Of a stretch of DNA of 64,000 nucleotides, positions 36,594 to 45,900 are shown piece by piece; within the stretch, counting starts at the first letter, position 1; each line of letters begins with the position of its first letter. Position numbers and translations under genes: made by a program. Under the pieces are notes generated by a model, which worked only from the letters and a program-made list of their open reading frames with translations, did no database searches and was not told the DNA's origin. The stretch comes from Nonomuraea rhodomycinica (lineage in GTDB: Bacteria; Actinomycetota; Actinomycetes; Streptosporangiales; Streptosporangiaceae): assembly GCF_013363995.1 (NCBI RefSeq), contig NZ_JABWGO010000005.1:204711-268710 (forward strand). The letters are read 5' to 3'.

Positions 36594-38182
36594 CCCTGAC
36601 GCCCGTTCGCGAGCACGTCGCCGGCCCGTTCGTCGGGCCGGTGGCGCGGCCCCGGTCGCAGGTCCGGGGGCGCTTCGCCGTCCTGCGCCTGATCGCCTGC
36701 GGAGTCGTCATCGCGATCATGGCCGACAGCACGGCGACGACGCTGGCGATCCCCGTGCTGAGCCGCGACCCGATCGCCGCCTCGCTGCCGATGGCGGAGG
36801 TCACCTGGGTCAGCACGATCAACTTCGCCGCGGTGGCCGCGCTGCTGGCCACGGCGGGCCGCTTCGCCGACCTGCTGGGCAGGCGCAGCGTCCTCGCCTT
36901 CGGCCTGGCCCTGTACGGGCTGGGCGCCGCGGCGGTCATCGCGACCACGTCCTGGCCGCTGCTCCTCGGCGGGCGGCTGGCGCAGGGCGTCGGCGCCGCG
37001 CTGATGTTCCCCGCCTCGCTCGGCCTGCTGCTGGGCGAGCTGCCCGCCAACCGCCGCGCCGGCGCCGTGGCGCTGTGGAGCGCCTCGTCCGGCATCGGCT
37101 GCCTCGCGCTCCAGGCCGGAGGCGGCCTGCTCGTGGCTGAGTACGGCTGGCGCGGCCTGTTCCTGCCGAGCGCCGGGCTGGCGGCGGCGCTGCTCATGCT
37201 GACCCCCGCGCTCCCCCGCTCCCTCGGCCAGGTGCGCCGCGTGCCCGACGTGTTCGGCACGGTGCTGCTGGTCGGCGCCATCGCGGCGGCCGTGCTGGCC
37301 GTCTCGCAGGGCGGCACGTGGGGCTGGACCGACCTGCGCACCATCGGCTGCGCGCTGGCCGCCGCGCTCCTGCTGGCCGGGGCGATCGCCACGTCGTGGC
37401 GGCACGCGGCCGGCGCCATCGACATCCGGCTGTGGCGCCGGCCCGGCTTCCTCTGGTCGGGCGGGGCGTCCCTGCTGTACGGCGCGGCCTCGTTCGTGGT
37501 GCTCGCGCTCGGCCCCCTCTACCTGAAGAACTCCGGGTTCGACCCCGTCACGATCGGGCTGTGGCTGACGCCCATCTCGCTCGCGATGATCGGCGGGAGC
37601 CCGCTGGCCATGCTGGCCGGGCGGCGCATCGGCCTCAACGCGGTCATCTACGCCGGGGCGCTGCTCCTCGGCGGCGGCTGCGCCCTCCTGCTGGCCAACC
37701 CCTACCCCACCGTCTGGACGCTGGTGGCCGCGCTCATGCTGGGCTTCGGGTTCGGCGCCCTGTCCACCGGCACCTCCACGGTCGGCACGATGGCGGCCCA
37801 CCCCACCCAGTACGCCTCCGCGGTCGGCGCCATCAACACGGCCCGCATGCTGGGCGGCGCGATCGGCGTGGCCGGCGCCTCGGCCCTGGTGGACCAGCCG
37901 GTGCTGGACGGCCCGATGCCGGGCTTCGCCTCCGCGATGGTCGGCTGCCTGATCGCGGCCGTGGTCGTCGGCACCGTGGCGCTCGCCCGGGTCGCCGGCA
38001 CGCCGCGCCGCAGGACCCCGCGCCTGTCGCGGCGCGAGGCCGAGGCTGAGCTGATCATGCTGCGCCGGCTGCTCGCCGAGCTGCGCGACAGCTTCGTCCA
38101 GGTACGCGACGAGGCGGAGGAGGAGCTGGCCCGCTTCGGCGCCCGCGACCTGTCCGCCCACCGAACCCCTGAACGGCTCTGA
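36590..38182 (+). CDS. MFS transporter, DHA2-like (14 transmembrane segments)
   Basis: A 530-residue drug/H+ antiporter-like exporter. Motif A is GRFADLLGRRSVLAFGL between helices 2 and 3, and motif B/C-like segments include GGRLAQGVGAALMFPASLGLL and AGGGLLVAEYGWRGLFLPSA. Fourteen hydrophobic segments are visible, followed by a 50-residue charged cytosolic tail (RREAEAELIMLRRLLAELRD). ATG 36590 overlaps the upstream stop. It is the likely exporter of the pathway product, or a self-resistance pump. Confidence 0.87.
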   Translation: MTLTPVREHVAGPFVGPVARPRSQVRGRFAVLRLIACGVVIAIMADSTATTLAIPVLSRDPIAASLPMAEVTWVSTINFAAVAALLATAGRFADLLGRRSVLAFGLALYGLGAAAVIATTSWPLLLGGRLAQGVGAALMFPASLGLLLGELPANRRAGAVALWSASSGIGCLALQAGGGLLVAEYGWRGLFLPSAGLAAALLMLTPALPRSLGQVRRVPDVFGTVLLVGAIAAAVLAVSQGGTWGWTDLRTIGCALAAALLLAGAIATSWRHAAGAIDIRLWRRPGFLWSGGASLLYGAASFVVLALGPLYLKNSGFDPVTIGLWLTPISLAMIGGSPLAMLAGRRIGLNAVIYAGALLLGGGCALLLANPYPTVWTLVAALMLGFGFGALSTGTSTVGTMAAHPTQYASAVGAINTARMLGGAIGVAGASALVDQPVLDGPMPGFASAMVGCLIAAVVVGTVALARVAGTPRRRTPRLSRREAEAELIMLRRLLAELRDSFVQVRDEAEEELARFGARDLSAHRTPERL

Positions 38183-38236
38183 ACCCCCCTCAGTCCCGTG
38201 TATCCGCCCGTGAAGCCGCGCTGACAGGAGTGGACC

Positions 38237-38449
38237 ATGCTCGCCGACGAGATCCGCAGGCCGTACCAGCACCCCTACGGGGCCCCCGCCCGCGGGGAGA
38301 GGCCCGCGCCGCCGCCGCCCCGGCCGGTCGAGGACGAGCAGGCCGACGGCGCGACGGCCGAGCGCACCGTGCACCGGCTGCACCACATCCGGCAGGTGTC
38401 CGACCTGGCCATCAGCGTCATCGACCAGGCGCTCGCGCACGCGTCCTGA
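38237..38449 (+). CDS. small protein of unknown function (70 aa)
   Basis: A Pro-rich N-terminal half (RPYQHPYGAPARGERPAPPPPRP by pattern) and a C-terminal helix (VHRLHHIRQVSDLAISVIDQAL). The ATG has ACAGGAG seven bases upstream. It is followed closely by the next small gene. The helix has regular hydrophobic spacing and could bind a partner protein. Not recognised. Confidence 0.65.
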   Translation: MLADEIRRPYQHPYGAPARGERPAPPPPRPVEDEQADGATAERTVHRLHHIRQVSDLAISVIDQALAHAS

Positions 38450-38474
38450 ACCCCCCACCCGCATGGAGGAAACC

Positions 38475-38699
38475 ATGGTCACCATCAAGGTCGAATGCCC
38501 GGCGGAGGTCGCCGCGGAACGGCAACGGGAATTCGCCGACACCGTGATCGGGGCCGCGGTGCACCTGCTCGGCGCCGAGCGGGCCGGGGTGCGGCTGGAC
38601 ACCGCCGACGAAGCCGCGCGGACCCGGCGCGAGTTGGATGACGAGGCTCGGGAGCGGCGTGAGGCGGCGTTCTGGGCCGCGGCTTGGTCGGGTTGCTGA
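38475..38699 (+). CDS. small protein of unknown function (74 aa)
   Basis: MVTIKVECPAEVAAERQREF begins a short beta strand followed by two long charged helices; the end is AAFWAAAWSGC with a terminal Cys. ATG 38475 has GGAGG six bases upstream; ATG 38463 overlaps that Shine-Dalgarno sequence and is unlikely. The stop overlaps the next start by one base (TGATG), so it is coupled to the GluTR-like gene. A helical partner or a carrier-like protein is possible, but no Ser-bearing ACP motif exists. Confidence 0.68.
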   Translation: MVTIKVECPAEVAAERQREFADTVIGAAVHLLGAERAGVRLDTADEAARTRRELDDEARERREAAFWAAAWSGC

Positions 38700-39139
38700 T
38701 GACGACGGCCGGACTCGCCCCGTCCCCCGTCCTGCCGGACCGGCGCCCGCGCAGGGGGATCGGCGGCGCCATCCCCGCCCGCCGGGCCGCCGTGCCGCGC
38801 AGGCCGTGGATCACCACGGTCCCGGCCCCGTCCTCCGGTGTCCCGTCCTCCGGCGCCCTGCCCGACGCGGCGGAGCCGGCCGCGTGCTCGGTCGCGGCGG
38901 CGCTGCGCACGAAGGCGAGCGCCGTCGCGGACGCCGAGCTGGGCCGGCTCGCCTCGCGGGCGCCGGGGCTGGACTCCTCGGCGCGCGAGGAGGTGCGCGA
39001 CGCCGTCCAGCGGGTGGTGGACGCGTTCCTGGAGGGGCCGCTGACCAGCCTGACCCGCCACTCGGGCTCTCCCCTGGGCGAGCGGTACGCCGACGCGCTG
39101 CGCGCGCTGTTCGGCCTGGACGCGGGGAGGACCGCATGA
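38699..39139 (+). CDS. free-standing glutamyl-tRNA reductase dimerisation-domain protein
   Basis: A 146-residue protein. Residues 70-142 match the C-terminal dimerisation domain of GluTR (HemA): ALRTKASAVADAELGRLASR, then DSSAREEVRDAVQRVVDAFL, then LGERYADALRALFGLD. The catalytic Cys-containing and NADPH domains are absent; instead there is a 65-residue basic Pro/Arg-rich N-terminus. In HemA this domain holds the V-shaped dimer together. A lone copy could pair with the genomic GluTR to tune 5-aminolevulinate supply, or scaffold the neighbouring enzymes. It overlaps both neighbours (TGATG, ATGA). The fold call is good; the role is inference. Confidence 0.8.
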   Translation: MTTAGLAPSPVLPDRRPRRGIGGAIPARRAAVPRRPWITTVPAPSSGVPSSGALPDAAEPAACSVAAALRTKASAVADAELGRLASRAPGLDSSAREEVRDAVQRVVDAFLEGPLTSLTRHSGSPLGERYADALRALFGLDAGRTA

Positions 39140-39864
39140 AACGCGGCAGAGTGGGCGTGATCGTGCCACCGGCCAACCCGGCGGCCGAGCCGGAGCTGGC
39201 CCGGCTGCTCGGCTCGCGGGCCGACATGCACGTCACCCGCCTCCCGGTACGGCCGGGGCTGACGCTGCCGGAGCGGCTGGAGGCGTACAACGAGGCGCTG
39301 CCGGCGATGATCTGTTCGTTCGGCGACCTGCCGCTGGACGCGATCGTCATGCTGTGCAGCGGCTCGCGTTACCTGCTCGGCCCGGACGAGGACCGGTTCC
39401 GGTGCGAGGAGCTGAGCGAGCGCTTCGGCGTCCCGTTCGCCTCGGCGACCGTGGCCACCCTGGACGCGCTCGACCACATCGGCGCCGAGGACATCGTGCT
39501 CGTCTCGCCGTACGAGCCGTGGCTGACGGAGCTGGCCGAGCGGTTCTGGAAGGCGGCCGGGATGCACGTCACCCGGGTGGTGGACGTGCGGGCGCGCGGC
39601 CGGTTCTCGCCCTACGACGTCACCACGGCCGAGCTGGTGGAGCAGGTCGGCGAGGCGTGCCTGCCGGACGACGCCGTGGTGCTGTTCAGCGGCACCGGCA
39701 TGTCGACGCTGCCCGCGCTGCTGTCGATCGGCGCCGGCAACGACCGGATCCTGCTCACCTCGAACCTGTGCAGCTCCTGGTGGGCGCTGTCCCGGGCGAC
39801 GGGCATGCCGATCACGCTGGGCCGCGTCCCGCACCGTCCCGCCGCGCAGGGGCAGCGGACATGA
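39136..39864 (+). CDS. maleate cis-trans isomerase / arylmalonate decarboxylase-like protein
   Basis: A 242-residue member of the Asp/Glu racemase superfamily. VGVIVPPANPAAEPEL is the family start. The first catalytic position is Cys74 in VMLCSGSRYL. The second, Cys in maleate isomerase and AMDase, falls in LFSGTGMSTL near 184-191, where Gly186 or Thr187 replaces it. With one cysteine it cannot be assumed to run a two-base isomerisation; decarboxylation or C-C/C-N lyase chemistry is possible. The ATGA overlaps on both sides place it firmly inside the set. Confidence 0.8.
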   Translation: MKRGRVGVIVPPANPAAEPELARLLGSRADMHVTRLPVRPGLTLPERLEAYNEALPAMICSFGDLPLDAIVMLCSGSRYLLGPDEDRFRCEELSERFGVPFASATVATLDALDHIGAEDIVLVSPYEPWLTELAERFWKAAGMHVTRVVDVRARGRFSPYDVTTAELVEQVGEACLPDDAVVLFSGTGMSTLPALLSIGAGNDRILLTSNLCSSWWALSRATGMPITLGRVPHRPAAQGQRT

Positions 39865-41123
39865 GCGGCGTCGCCGTGGTCGGCGCCGGCCCGGTCGGGC
39901 TGACGGCCGCGCTCACCCTGGCCAGGGCGGGCGTGCCGGTGACCGTGTTCGAGCGGGAGGCGGGCCTGGCCAGGCAGTCGCGGGCCTCCACCTTCCATCC
40001 GGCCACGCTCGACCTGCTGGACGACCTCGGCGTCGCCGAGCCGCTCATCGCCCGCGGCCGTGTGGTGGACCGCGTCCAGTGGCGCGACCGGGCCGGCGTG
40101 GTCCTGGCCGAGATGGGGATGGGCAGCCTCGACGGCATGACCCGGCACCCGTACCGGCTGCACGCCGAGCAGTCGTCGCTCACCCCGCTGCTGCTGGCCG
40201 CGCTGGAGGCCGAGCCGGACGCGGACGTGCGGTTCGGCACGGCGGTGGACGGGGTGGCCGAGGGCGGCACCGGTGTGCGGCTGCGCATCGGGCAGAGCTG
40301 GGCGCGGGCCAAGTACGTGGTGGCCGCCGACGGAGCGCACAGCACCGTGCGCGGCTCGCTCGGCCTGCCGTTCCCCCGCGCCGCCTACCCGACCCAGGCG
40401 CTGCGGGTCTTCACCGACTCGCCGCTGGACGAGCTGCTGCCGCGCCTGGCGCCCCTGACGTACGTGCGCGACGTGGGCCAGTCGTGCAGCCTGCTCGCGC
40501 TGCCCGACCACTGGCGGATCGTCGTGCGCATCCCGTGCGACGCCCGCAACCCGCTGGCCACCTCCAGCGTCGCCGCGCTCGTGCGGCGGGCGTTGCCGGG
40601 GGTCAGCCGGCCGGTACGGGTCATCGGCGCCGACCGGTACGGCCTGTCGCGCGGGGTGCTCGGCTCGTTCCGGTGCGGCCGGGTGCTGTTCGCGGGCGAC
40701 GCGGCGCACCTGACGTCCACGGCCGGCGGGCTCAACATGAACGCCGGCATCCACGACGCCGTCGAGCTCGGCGCCGTGCTGGCCGAGGTGACGGCCGGGC
40801 ACGCCGGTCCGGCGGCGCTGGACGCGTGGGCGGCGCGGCGGCGCAACGTCCTGCTCGAACACGTGATCCCGCGCAGCGAGGCGCGCGTGGCCGGCGTGCA
40901 GGACCGCGACAGCTCCCGGCTGGCGGCCGCGATGGCGGGACTGCGCGCCATCGCCGGCGACCCGCAGGCCACCCGCCTGTACCTGGCGCAGGCGTCGATG
41001 CTCGACACCCTTCCCGGCGGCATGCCCGCGAGCGCCGCCGACACCCTGCCCGGCCGTCCCCCCGGGCGCGGCCCCGACCGCGTGCTGGACCCCGTCCCCC
41101 ACCACCCCGTGAGGCAGAGCTGA
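39861..41123 (+). CDS. FAD-dependent monooxygenase (PHBH/UbiH fold)
   Basis: A 420-residue class A flavin hydroxylase. VVGAGPVGLTAALTLARAG is the FAD-binding GxGxxG (residues 5-23), YVVAADGAHSTVR the DG motif, and VLFAGDAAHLTSTAGGLNMN the GD motif near 276-295. It should hydroxylate an electron-rich ring with NAD(P)H and O2. In this context the substrate could be a pyrrole or an aminolevulinate-derived ring. The C-terminal 40 residues are Pro-rich and disordered. ATG 39861 overlaps the upstream stop (ATGA). Confidence 0.85.
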   Translation: MSGVAVVGAGPVGLTAALTLARAGVPVTVFEREAGLARQSRASTFHPATLDLLDDLGVAEPLIARGRVVDRVQWRDRAGVVLAEMGMGSLDGMTRHPYRLHAEQSSLTPLLLAALEAEPDADVRFGTAVDGVAEGGTGVRLRIGQSWARAKYVVAADGAHSTVRGSLGLPFPRAAYPTQALRVFTDSPLDELLPRLAPLTYVRDVGQSCSLLALPDHWRIVVRIPCDARNPLATSSVAALVRRALPGVSRPVRVIGADRYGLSRGVLGSFRCGRVLFAGDAAHLTSTAGGLNMNAGIHDAVELGAVLAEVTAGHAGPAALDAWAARRRNVLLEHVIPRSEARVAGVQDRDSSRLAAAMAGLRAIAGDPQATRLYLAQASMLDTLPGGMPASAADTLPGRPPGRGPDRVLDPVPHHPVRQS

Positions 41124-41124
41124 C

Positions 41125-41925
41125 ATGCGCATCTGGTTCCAGAAACACACCGTCGAGGGCCGCACGCCGCTTCTGGACAAGCTGTACGCCGAACACCTGG
41201 CCCTGGTGTCCGCCCCCGGCACGACCGTGGAGATCCACACGCTGCCGCCCGAGACGTACGGCACCGCGCTGCCCGAGCACCTGGTGGGTTACGGCGAGAT
41301 CGGCCTGCTGTTCGGCCACTACTTCGCGCAGACCGCCGTGACCGCCGAGCGCGACGGCTGCGCCGCCTGGATCAGCGGCGCCGGCCAGGACCCGGGGCTG
41401 GCCGCGGCCCGCACCCGGGTGTCGATCCCCGTCGTCGGCTACGGCGACGCCGTCTGGCAGGCCGCCCGGATGGAGCGCCACCGCCTCGGGGTGCTCGGCT
41501 TCATCCCGCACCTGGCCGAGCCGATCACCGAGAACATCAGGGCCGCGGGCGCCGACCTGGCCTCGTACCAGATCGTCGAGCGCGGCGCGGACGTCGTGCA
41601 GCGGGCCCTCGCGCACGACTTCGAGCCGTTCCTGGACGCCTACACCGAGGCCGCCCGCCAGGCCGCCAAGGCCGGCGCGCAGTGGCTGGTGCCGGCCGAG
41701 GGCATCCCCAACGTGATCCTCGTCCACCTGCGCGTCCACGAACTGCACGGACTGCCCGTCATCGACCCCGGCGGGCTGGCCATCAAGACGGCGGAGCACT
41801 TGTGCGAGCTGCGCGCGCTCAACATCACCGCGCGCAGCAACGCCGGCTACTGGAACCGGCGCCCGCCCCAGGCCGCCGTCGAGCACGCCGAGCGGGTCCT
41901 GCTCGGCAAGGTGATCGGAGACTGA
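41125..41925 (+). CDS. Asp/Glu/hydantoin racemase homologue lacking both catalytic cysteines
   Basis: A 266-residue protein of the HyuE-like fold. The strand that normally reads ACFGDPGL reads ISGAGQDPGL (83-92), so the first Cys is Gly or Ala. The normal VVLGCAGM reads WLVPAEGIPNVI (187-198), so the second is replaced too (P190/A191, followed by Glu192). The flanking IPVVG and LPVIDPGGLAIKTAEHL are well kept, so the fold is under selection. It is unlikely to be a racemase; a lyase, hydrolase or binding role is possible. One base separates it from the monooxygenase stop and from the HemB-like start. Confidence 0.8.
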   Translation: MRIWFQKHTVEGRTPLLDKLYAEHLALVSAPGTTVEIHTLPPETYGTALPEHLVGYGEIGLLFGHYFAQTAVTAERDGCAAWISGAGQDPGLAAARTRVSIPVVGYGDAVWQAARMERHRLGVLGFIPHLAEPITENIRAAGADLASYQIVERGADVVQRALAHDFEPFLDAYTEAARQAAKAGAQWLVPAEGIPNVILVHLRVHELHGLPVIDPGGLAIKTAEHLCELRALNITARSNAGYWNRRPPQAAVEHAERVLLGKVIGD

Positions 41926-41926
41926 C

Positions 41927-42904
41927 ATGAGCTACCCCGCCGAGCGTCCGCGCCGCCTGCGGCGCACCGCCGCCCTGCGCGGGCTGGTCGCCGAGACCCG
42001 CCTGCACCCCGCCGACCTGATCCAGCCGCTGTTCGTCCGCGAGGGCCTGGACGAGCCCCGTCCCATCGCCTGCATGCCCGGGCAGGTGCAGCACACCCGC
42101 GAGAGCGTCCGCAAGGCCGCCGCGGCCGCCGTGCGGGCCGGCGTCGGCGGGCTGCTGCTGTTCGGCATCCCGGAGAGCAAGGACAGCGACGGGCGCGGCG
42201 CCTGGGACGAGCACGGCATCACCCAGCTCGCCCTGGCCGACGTCGCCGCCGAGGTGGGCGACGCCACCGTGGTCATCGGCGACATCAACCTGGACGAGTA
42301 CACCGAGCACGGGCACGTCGGCGTCCTCGACGAGCGCGGCGACGTCGACAACGACGCCACGCTGGCCGCCTACGCCCGCGTCGCCGTCGCCCAGGCCAGG
42401 GCCGGCGCCCACATGGTGGCGCCCAGCGGCATGATGGACGGCCAGGTCGGCGCCATCCGCGCGGCCCTCGACGCCGCCGGCCACCACAACCTGCCGATCA
42501 TGGCGTACGCCGCCAAGTACGACTCCGCGTTCTACGGCCCGTTCCGCGACGCGGTCGAGTCGCGGCTGACCGGCACCCGCTCCACCCACCAGCAGGACCC
42601 CGCCAACCTGCGCGAGTCGCTGCGCGAGGTGCTGCTCGACGTGGACGAGGGCGCCGACATGGTAATGGTCAAGCCCGCCGGCCTCTACCTCGACGTGGTG
42701 CGCCGCGTCGCCGACGCCGTCCACGTGCCGGTGGCCGCCTACCAGGTCTCCGGCGAGTACGCCGCGATCGAGGCGGCCGCCGCCAACGGCTGGCTCACGC
42801 GCGACCGCGCCATCGTCGAGAGCCTCACCGCGATCCGCCGGGCGGGCGCGGGGAGTGTGATCACGTACTGGGCCACCGAGATCGCCGAACGCCTTCCCCG
42901 CTGA
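41927..42904 (+). CDS. porphobilinogen synthase (ALA dehydratase) paralogue
   Basis: A 325-residue HemB-fold enzyme. The two Schiff-base lysines are kept (MAYAAKYDSAFYGPFR and ADMVMVKPAGLYLDVV), as are VAPSGMMDGQVGAIR and YQVSGEYA. Departures: the metal segment reads GDINLDEYTEHGHVG, so the Zn-type Cys-x-Cys-x7-Cys positions are Asn, Asp and Val; the usual KYAS is KYDS; TYQMDPAN is THQQDPAN. It may condense two 5-aminolevulinate molecules, or a variant pair. No hemC or hemD is nearby, which argues against the housekeeping hemB. It is the last gene of the coupled set. Confidence 0.85.
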   Translation: MSYPAERPRRLRRTAALRGLVAETRLHPADLIQPLFVREGLDEPRPIACMPGQVQHTRESVRKAAAAAVRAGVGGLLLFGIPESKDSDGRGAWDEHGITQLALADVAAEVGDATVVIGDINLDEYTEHGHVGVLDERGDVDNDATLAAYARVAVAQARAGAHMVAPSGMMDGQVGAIRAALDAAGHHNLPIMAYAAKYDSAFYGPFRDAVESRLTGTRSTHQQDPANLRESLREVLLDVDEGADMVMVKPAGLYLDVVRRVADAVHVPVAAYQVSGEYAAIEAAAANGWLTRDRAIVESLTAIRRAGAGSVITYWATEIAERLPR

Positions 42905-42920
42905 CCCCGGAGCCGCCCCG

Positions 42921-45900
42921 ATGCCCGAACCACGGAGAGGAGATGCGACCCCCATGTGGCGCACCCTGTCGGAGGACGCACGTGAGGCCATCCTCGAACT
43001 GTGCGACGGCTACGGGCCGCACCTGTACGACTACTGCCGGACGGAGCTGTCGTCGAGCGACGCCGAACTGGCCGTCGCGGGCACCCTGCTGTCGGCGCAC
43101 GCCTGGGCCGAGCGCGTCGACGAGTCCTCGCCGCTGCGGCCGTGGCTGTACGCGCTGGCCCGGGCGCACCGCGCGTACCTGTCCACCCCCACCAGCGTCG
43201 GCTCCTGGTCGCGGCCCGGCCGGATGGCCGATCTGCTGCCCGAGGCGCTGCGGGCGCTCGCCCCGGCGCACCGGGAGCTGCTCGACCTGTCCGTACGGCA
43301 CGGGCTGACGCACGACGAGATCGCCACCATCTTCGCGGCCGACGCCGAGGAGGTGGAGACGATCGTGCTGGAGGCGGCCGACGGGCTGGAGGAGTGGTTC
43401 GCCGCCGTCATCGCCGCCAGGACGCGCCACGGATGCGCGGCGCTGGAGTCGCGGGTCAACGACTGGGCGGCGGTGCCCGGGCGGCGCACCCGGGCGCGGA
43501 TCAGCCGCCACATCGCGCACTGCGACCTCTGCCGGAGCGCGCCGCGCGTCATGGTGGCCGACACGCTGCTGCGCCAGATGCCGATCTCCTCGGCGCCGGG
43601 CACGCTGCAGGGGCAGCTCGCCTGGGCGCTCCCTCTACCGGACGAGGCGGGACTGTGGCGGGAGGACGGCTTCCCGGCGCAGGCGCGCGGGCTCGCCGAG
43701 CCCGCGCCGCCGCCCATCTCTCCGGTCCCCGGCCCCACGACGGGGACCTGGGAAAGCTCCGGGCCGGTGGCGGGCGCGGCCGCCGCCGGCCCGGAGCGCA
43801 CACCTGACCAGGCCGCGCACCGCCCGCCCAGCAAGCACGCCCGCCCGGGACCGCCGGACATCGTCCCGCGACGGCAGCCGGCAGCCGCCGCCCCGCAGCC
43901 GGTGCCGCCCGCTGCCGTCCCGTCCCGCGCCCTGCCGGGTCGCCCGGCTGTCCCGGCCGCGCGCGCCGGCACGCCGGCCGAGCGCGTTCCTGGACCTGCC
44001 GCCGCGCGGGCGTCCGCGTCCTCCACCGAGACCCCCGGCGGGCCGTCCGCGCCCGCCGGCGAGACCCCAGGCGGGGCCGCCCGGAGCGCCGCCTGGACCC
44101 CGGACCCGACCGGCCAGTCCCCCGCCTGGTCGCCGGATCCGGCCGCAGACTGGGCCATCGTCCGCCGCAACCGCGGAGGCGTGCCGTACCGGAACCTTCC
44201 AGCGGCGTCCGCTCATGACCGGATCAGCAGTAGCGGCCCGGCCGGTCAGGAGCGGGCCCCCTCACGCCGGGCCGAAGGTGGCCCGCCATGGGAGCACCAC
44301 CCGGACGATGGCCCACCCATCCCGCGCACCACCCCGGCGACCCCCGCCGGCCCGGCGACGCCCGTCACCGCCCAGGCGCCCGGCCCCGCCGCGTCGAGCC
44401 CTGCCGCGCCCGGCCCCGCCGCGTCGAGCCCCGACATCACGTCCCGGCCCGAGGCCACGTCCGGGCCTGACGTCGCCCGCAGGCCCGACGCCACGCCCCG
44501 GCCCATGGTGCCGCCGATGCGCACCGCCGCCCCCTCCCCGACACCCACGCCCCCAACCTCCCCCTCCCCCTCACCGTCGCCGACCGGCGCACCGGCACCG
44601 GCGGCTCGGCCCGTGACAGGCCCGGTCACCCCGGCCGCGCAAGTGACCCCCACGAGCCTGCCGACAGACCGCATGGTCGCCGGATCCCCGCGCTCGAAGC
44701 GGCCCGTCCCCCTCAGCGCCCCCGTCATGGCCGACGCCCCGCCCACCACCCGCCCGAGGAACGGCTCCACCGGCACCACCCCCTCCGAGCAGCACCGACC
44801 CGCCGGCGGAGCGACCCCCGGCGCCCCCACCGGGCACCACCACCCAGCCGACGGAGCGCCCACCACCCGCCGACCCGCCGAAGGCCCGGCGGCCACCCGG
44901 CGCCCGGCAGCCTCCGAACGTCCCGTGACCACCACCGGCCCAGCCCACCCCGCGTCCCCCGAGGCCGACCGGCGCGTCCCGCCCTCCTCCGCCCGGATCC
45001 ACGGTGTGATCACCATTCCCGGGCCTCGCCGGCCCCCCGAGGACGCCTTCCCCCCTCCGGCCGGCGGCGTGCCGGGGTGGGCCCGTGGCCGCGGCGCCGA
45101 CGGCCCGGGTGAGGGCCCGGCCGTCGGCGCCCCGCCGTTCACCGCGCCGCTCCGCTACGAGCCGGGCCCCGCCTTCGGCGGCCAGGTGGTGGAGCTCAAC
45201 GCGGGCGGTCCCGACGAGTTCTGGCTGGAGCGCCCCGGCCTCGCCGACGGCGACACGCGGTTCACGGTGCGGAACGTGGCCCGCGTGAGCCTGCTGGTCG
45301 GCGTCGGTCTGCTGGTCGCGGGCCTGGCCTGGTCGGGTCTCAACGCCCGCCAGCACATGCCGGCGATCTCCGAGACGGGCGCCGAGGACCCGGTGCGGAC
45401 GCCGTCGCCGGACGGCCGCCCGTCCTCGGGCCCGGCGGTGCCCGTGCCGCCTCCGGAGCCCGCCGCCGTGCCTCCCGCCGCGACGGCGGCCCCTGCCGTG
45501 ACCCCCGCGGCGGGGTCCCCGGCGCGCCCCACGGCCGGTCCGTCCCGCACGGAGGAGGCGGCGGACGGCCGGCGGGAGAGCCCGGTCGTGGCCGGCACGA
45601 TGAGCCCGGCCGACCGGCCCGCCAAGCGCTCCGCCACCGGCGACCCCACGGACAGCGTGACGCGCCGCCCTGCGGGGACGCCGCGCGAGCAGCCGGCGAG
45701 GCAGCCGGTGACGCTGCCGCGGCCGCACGCGCCGGTCGCGTCCGTGTCGCCGGTGTGGGTCAGGCTGGGCGCCCGCCGCACGGGTGCGTTCGCGCTGTCC
45801 TGCAAGGGCGGCACGTGCCGGGTCGTCTCGGCGGGCGGCACGGGCGGCATCGCGGTGTCGGGCCGCGCGTTCCGGGTGAAGGCGCCCGCGTCCCGGCCCG

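Noticed and set aside
41927..42904. Calling the HemB-like gene the housekeeping hemB
   Set aside because: There are no hemA, hemC or hemD neighbours, the metal-site residues are altered, and it is the end of a set of coupled non-haem genes.
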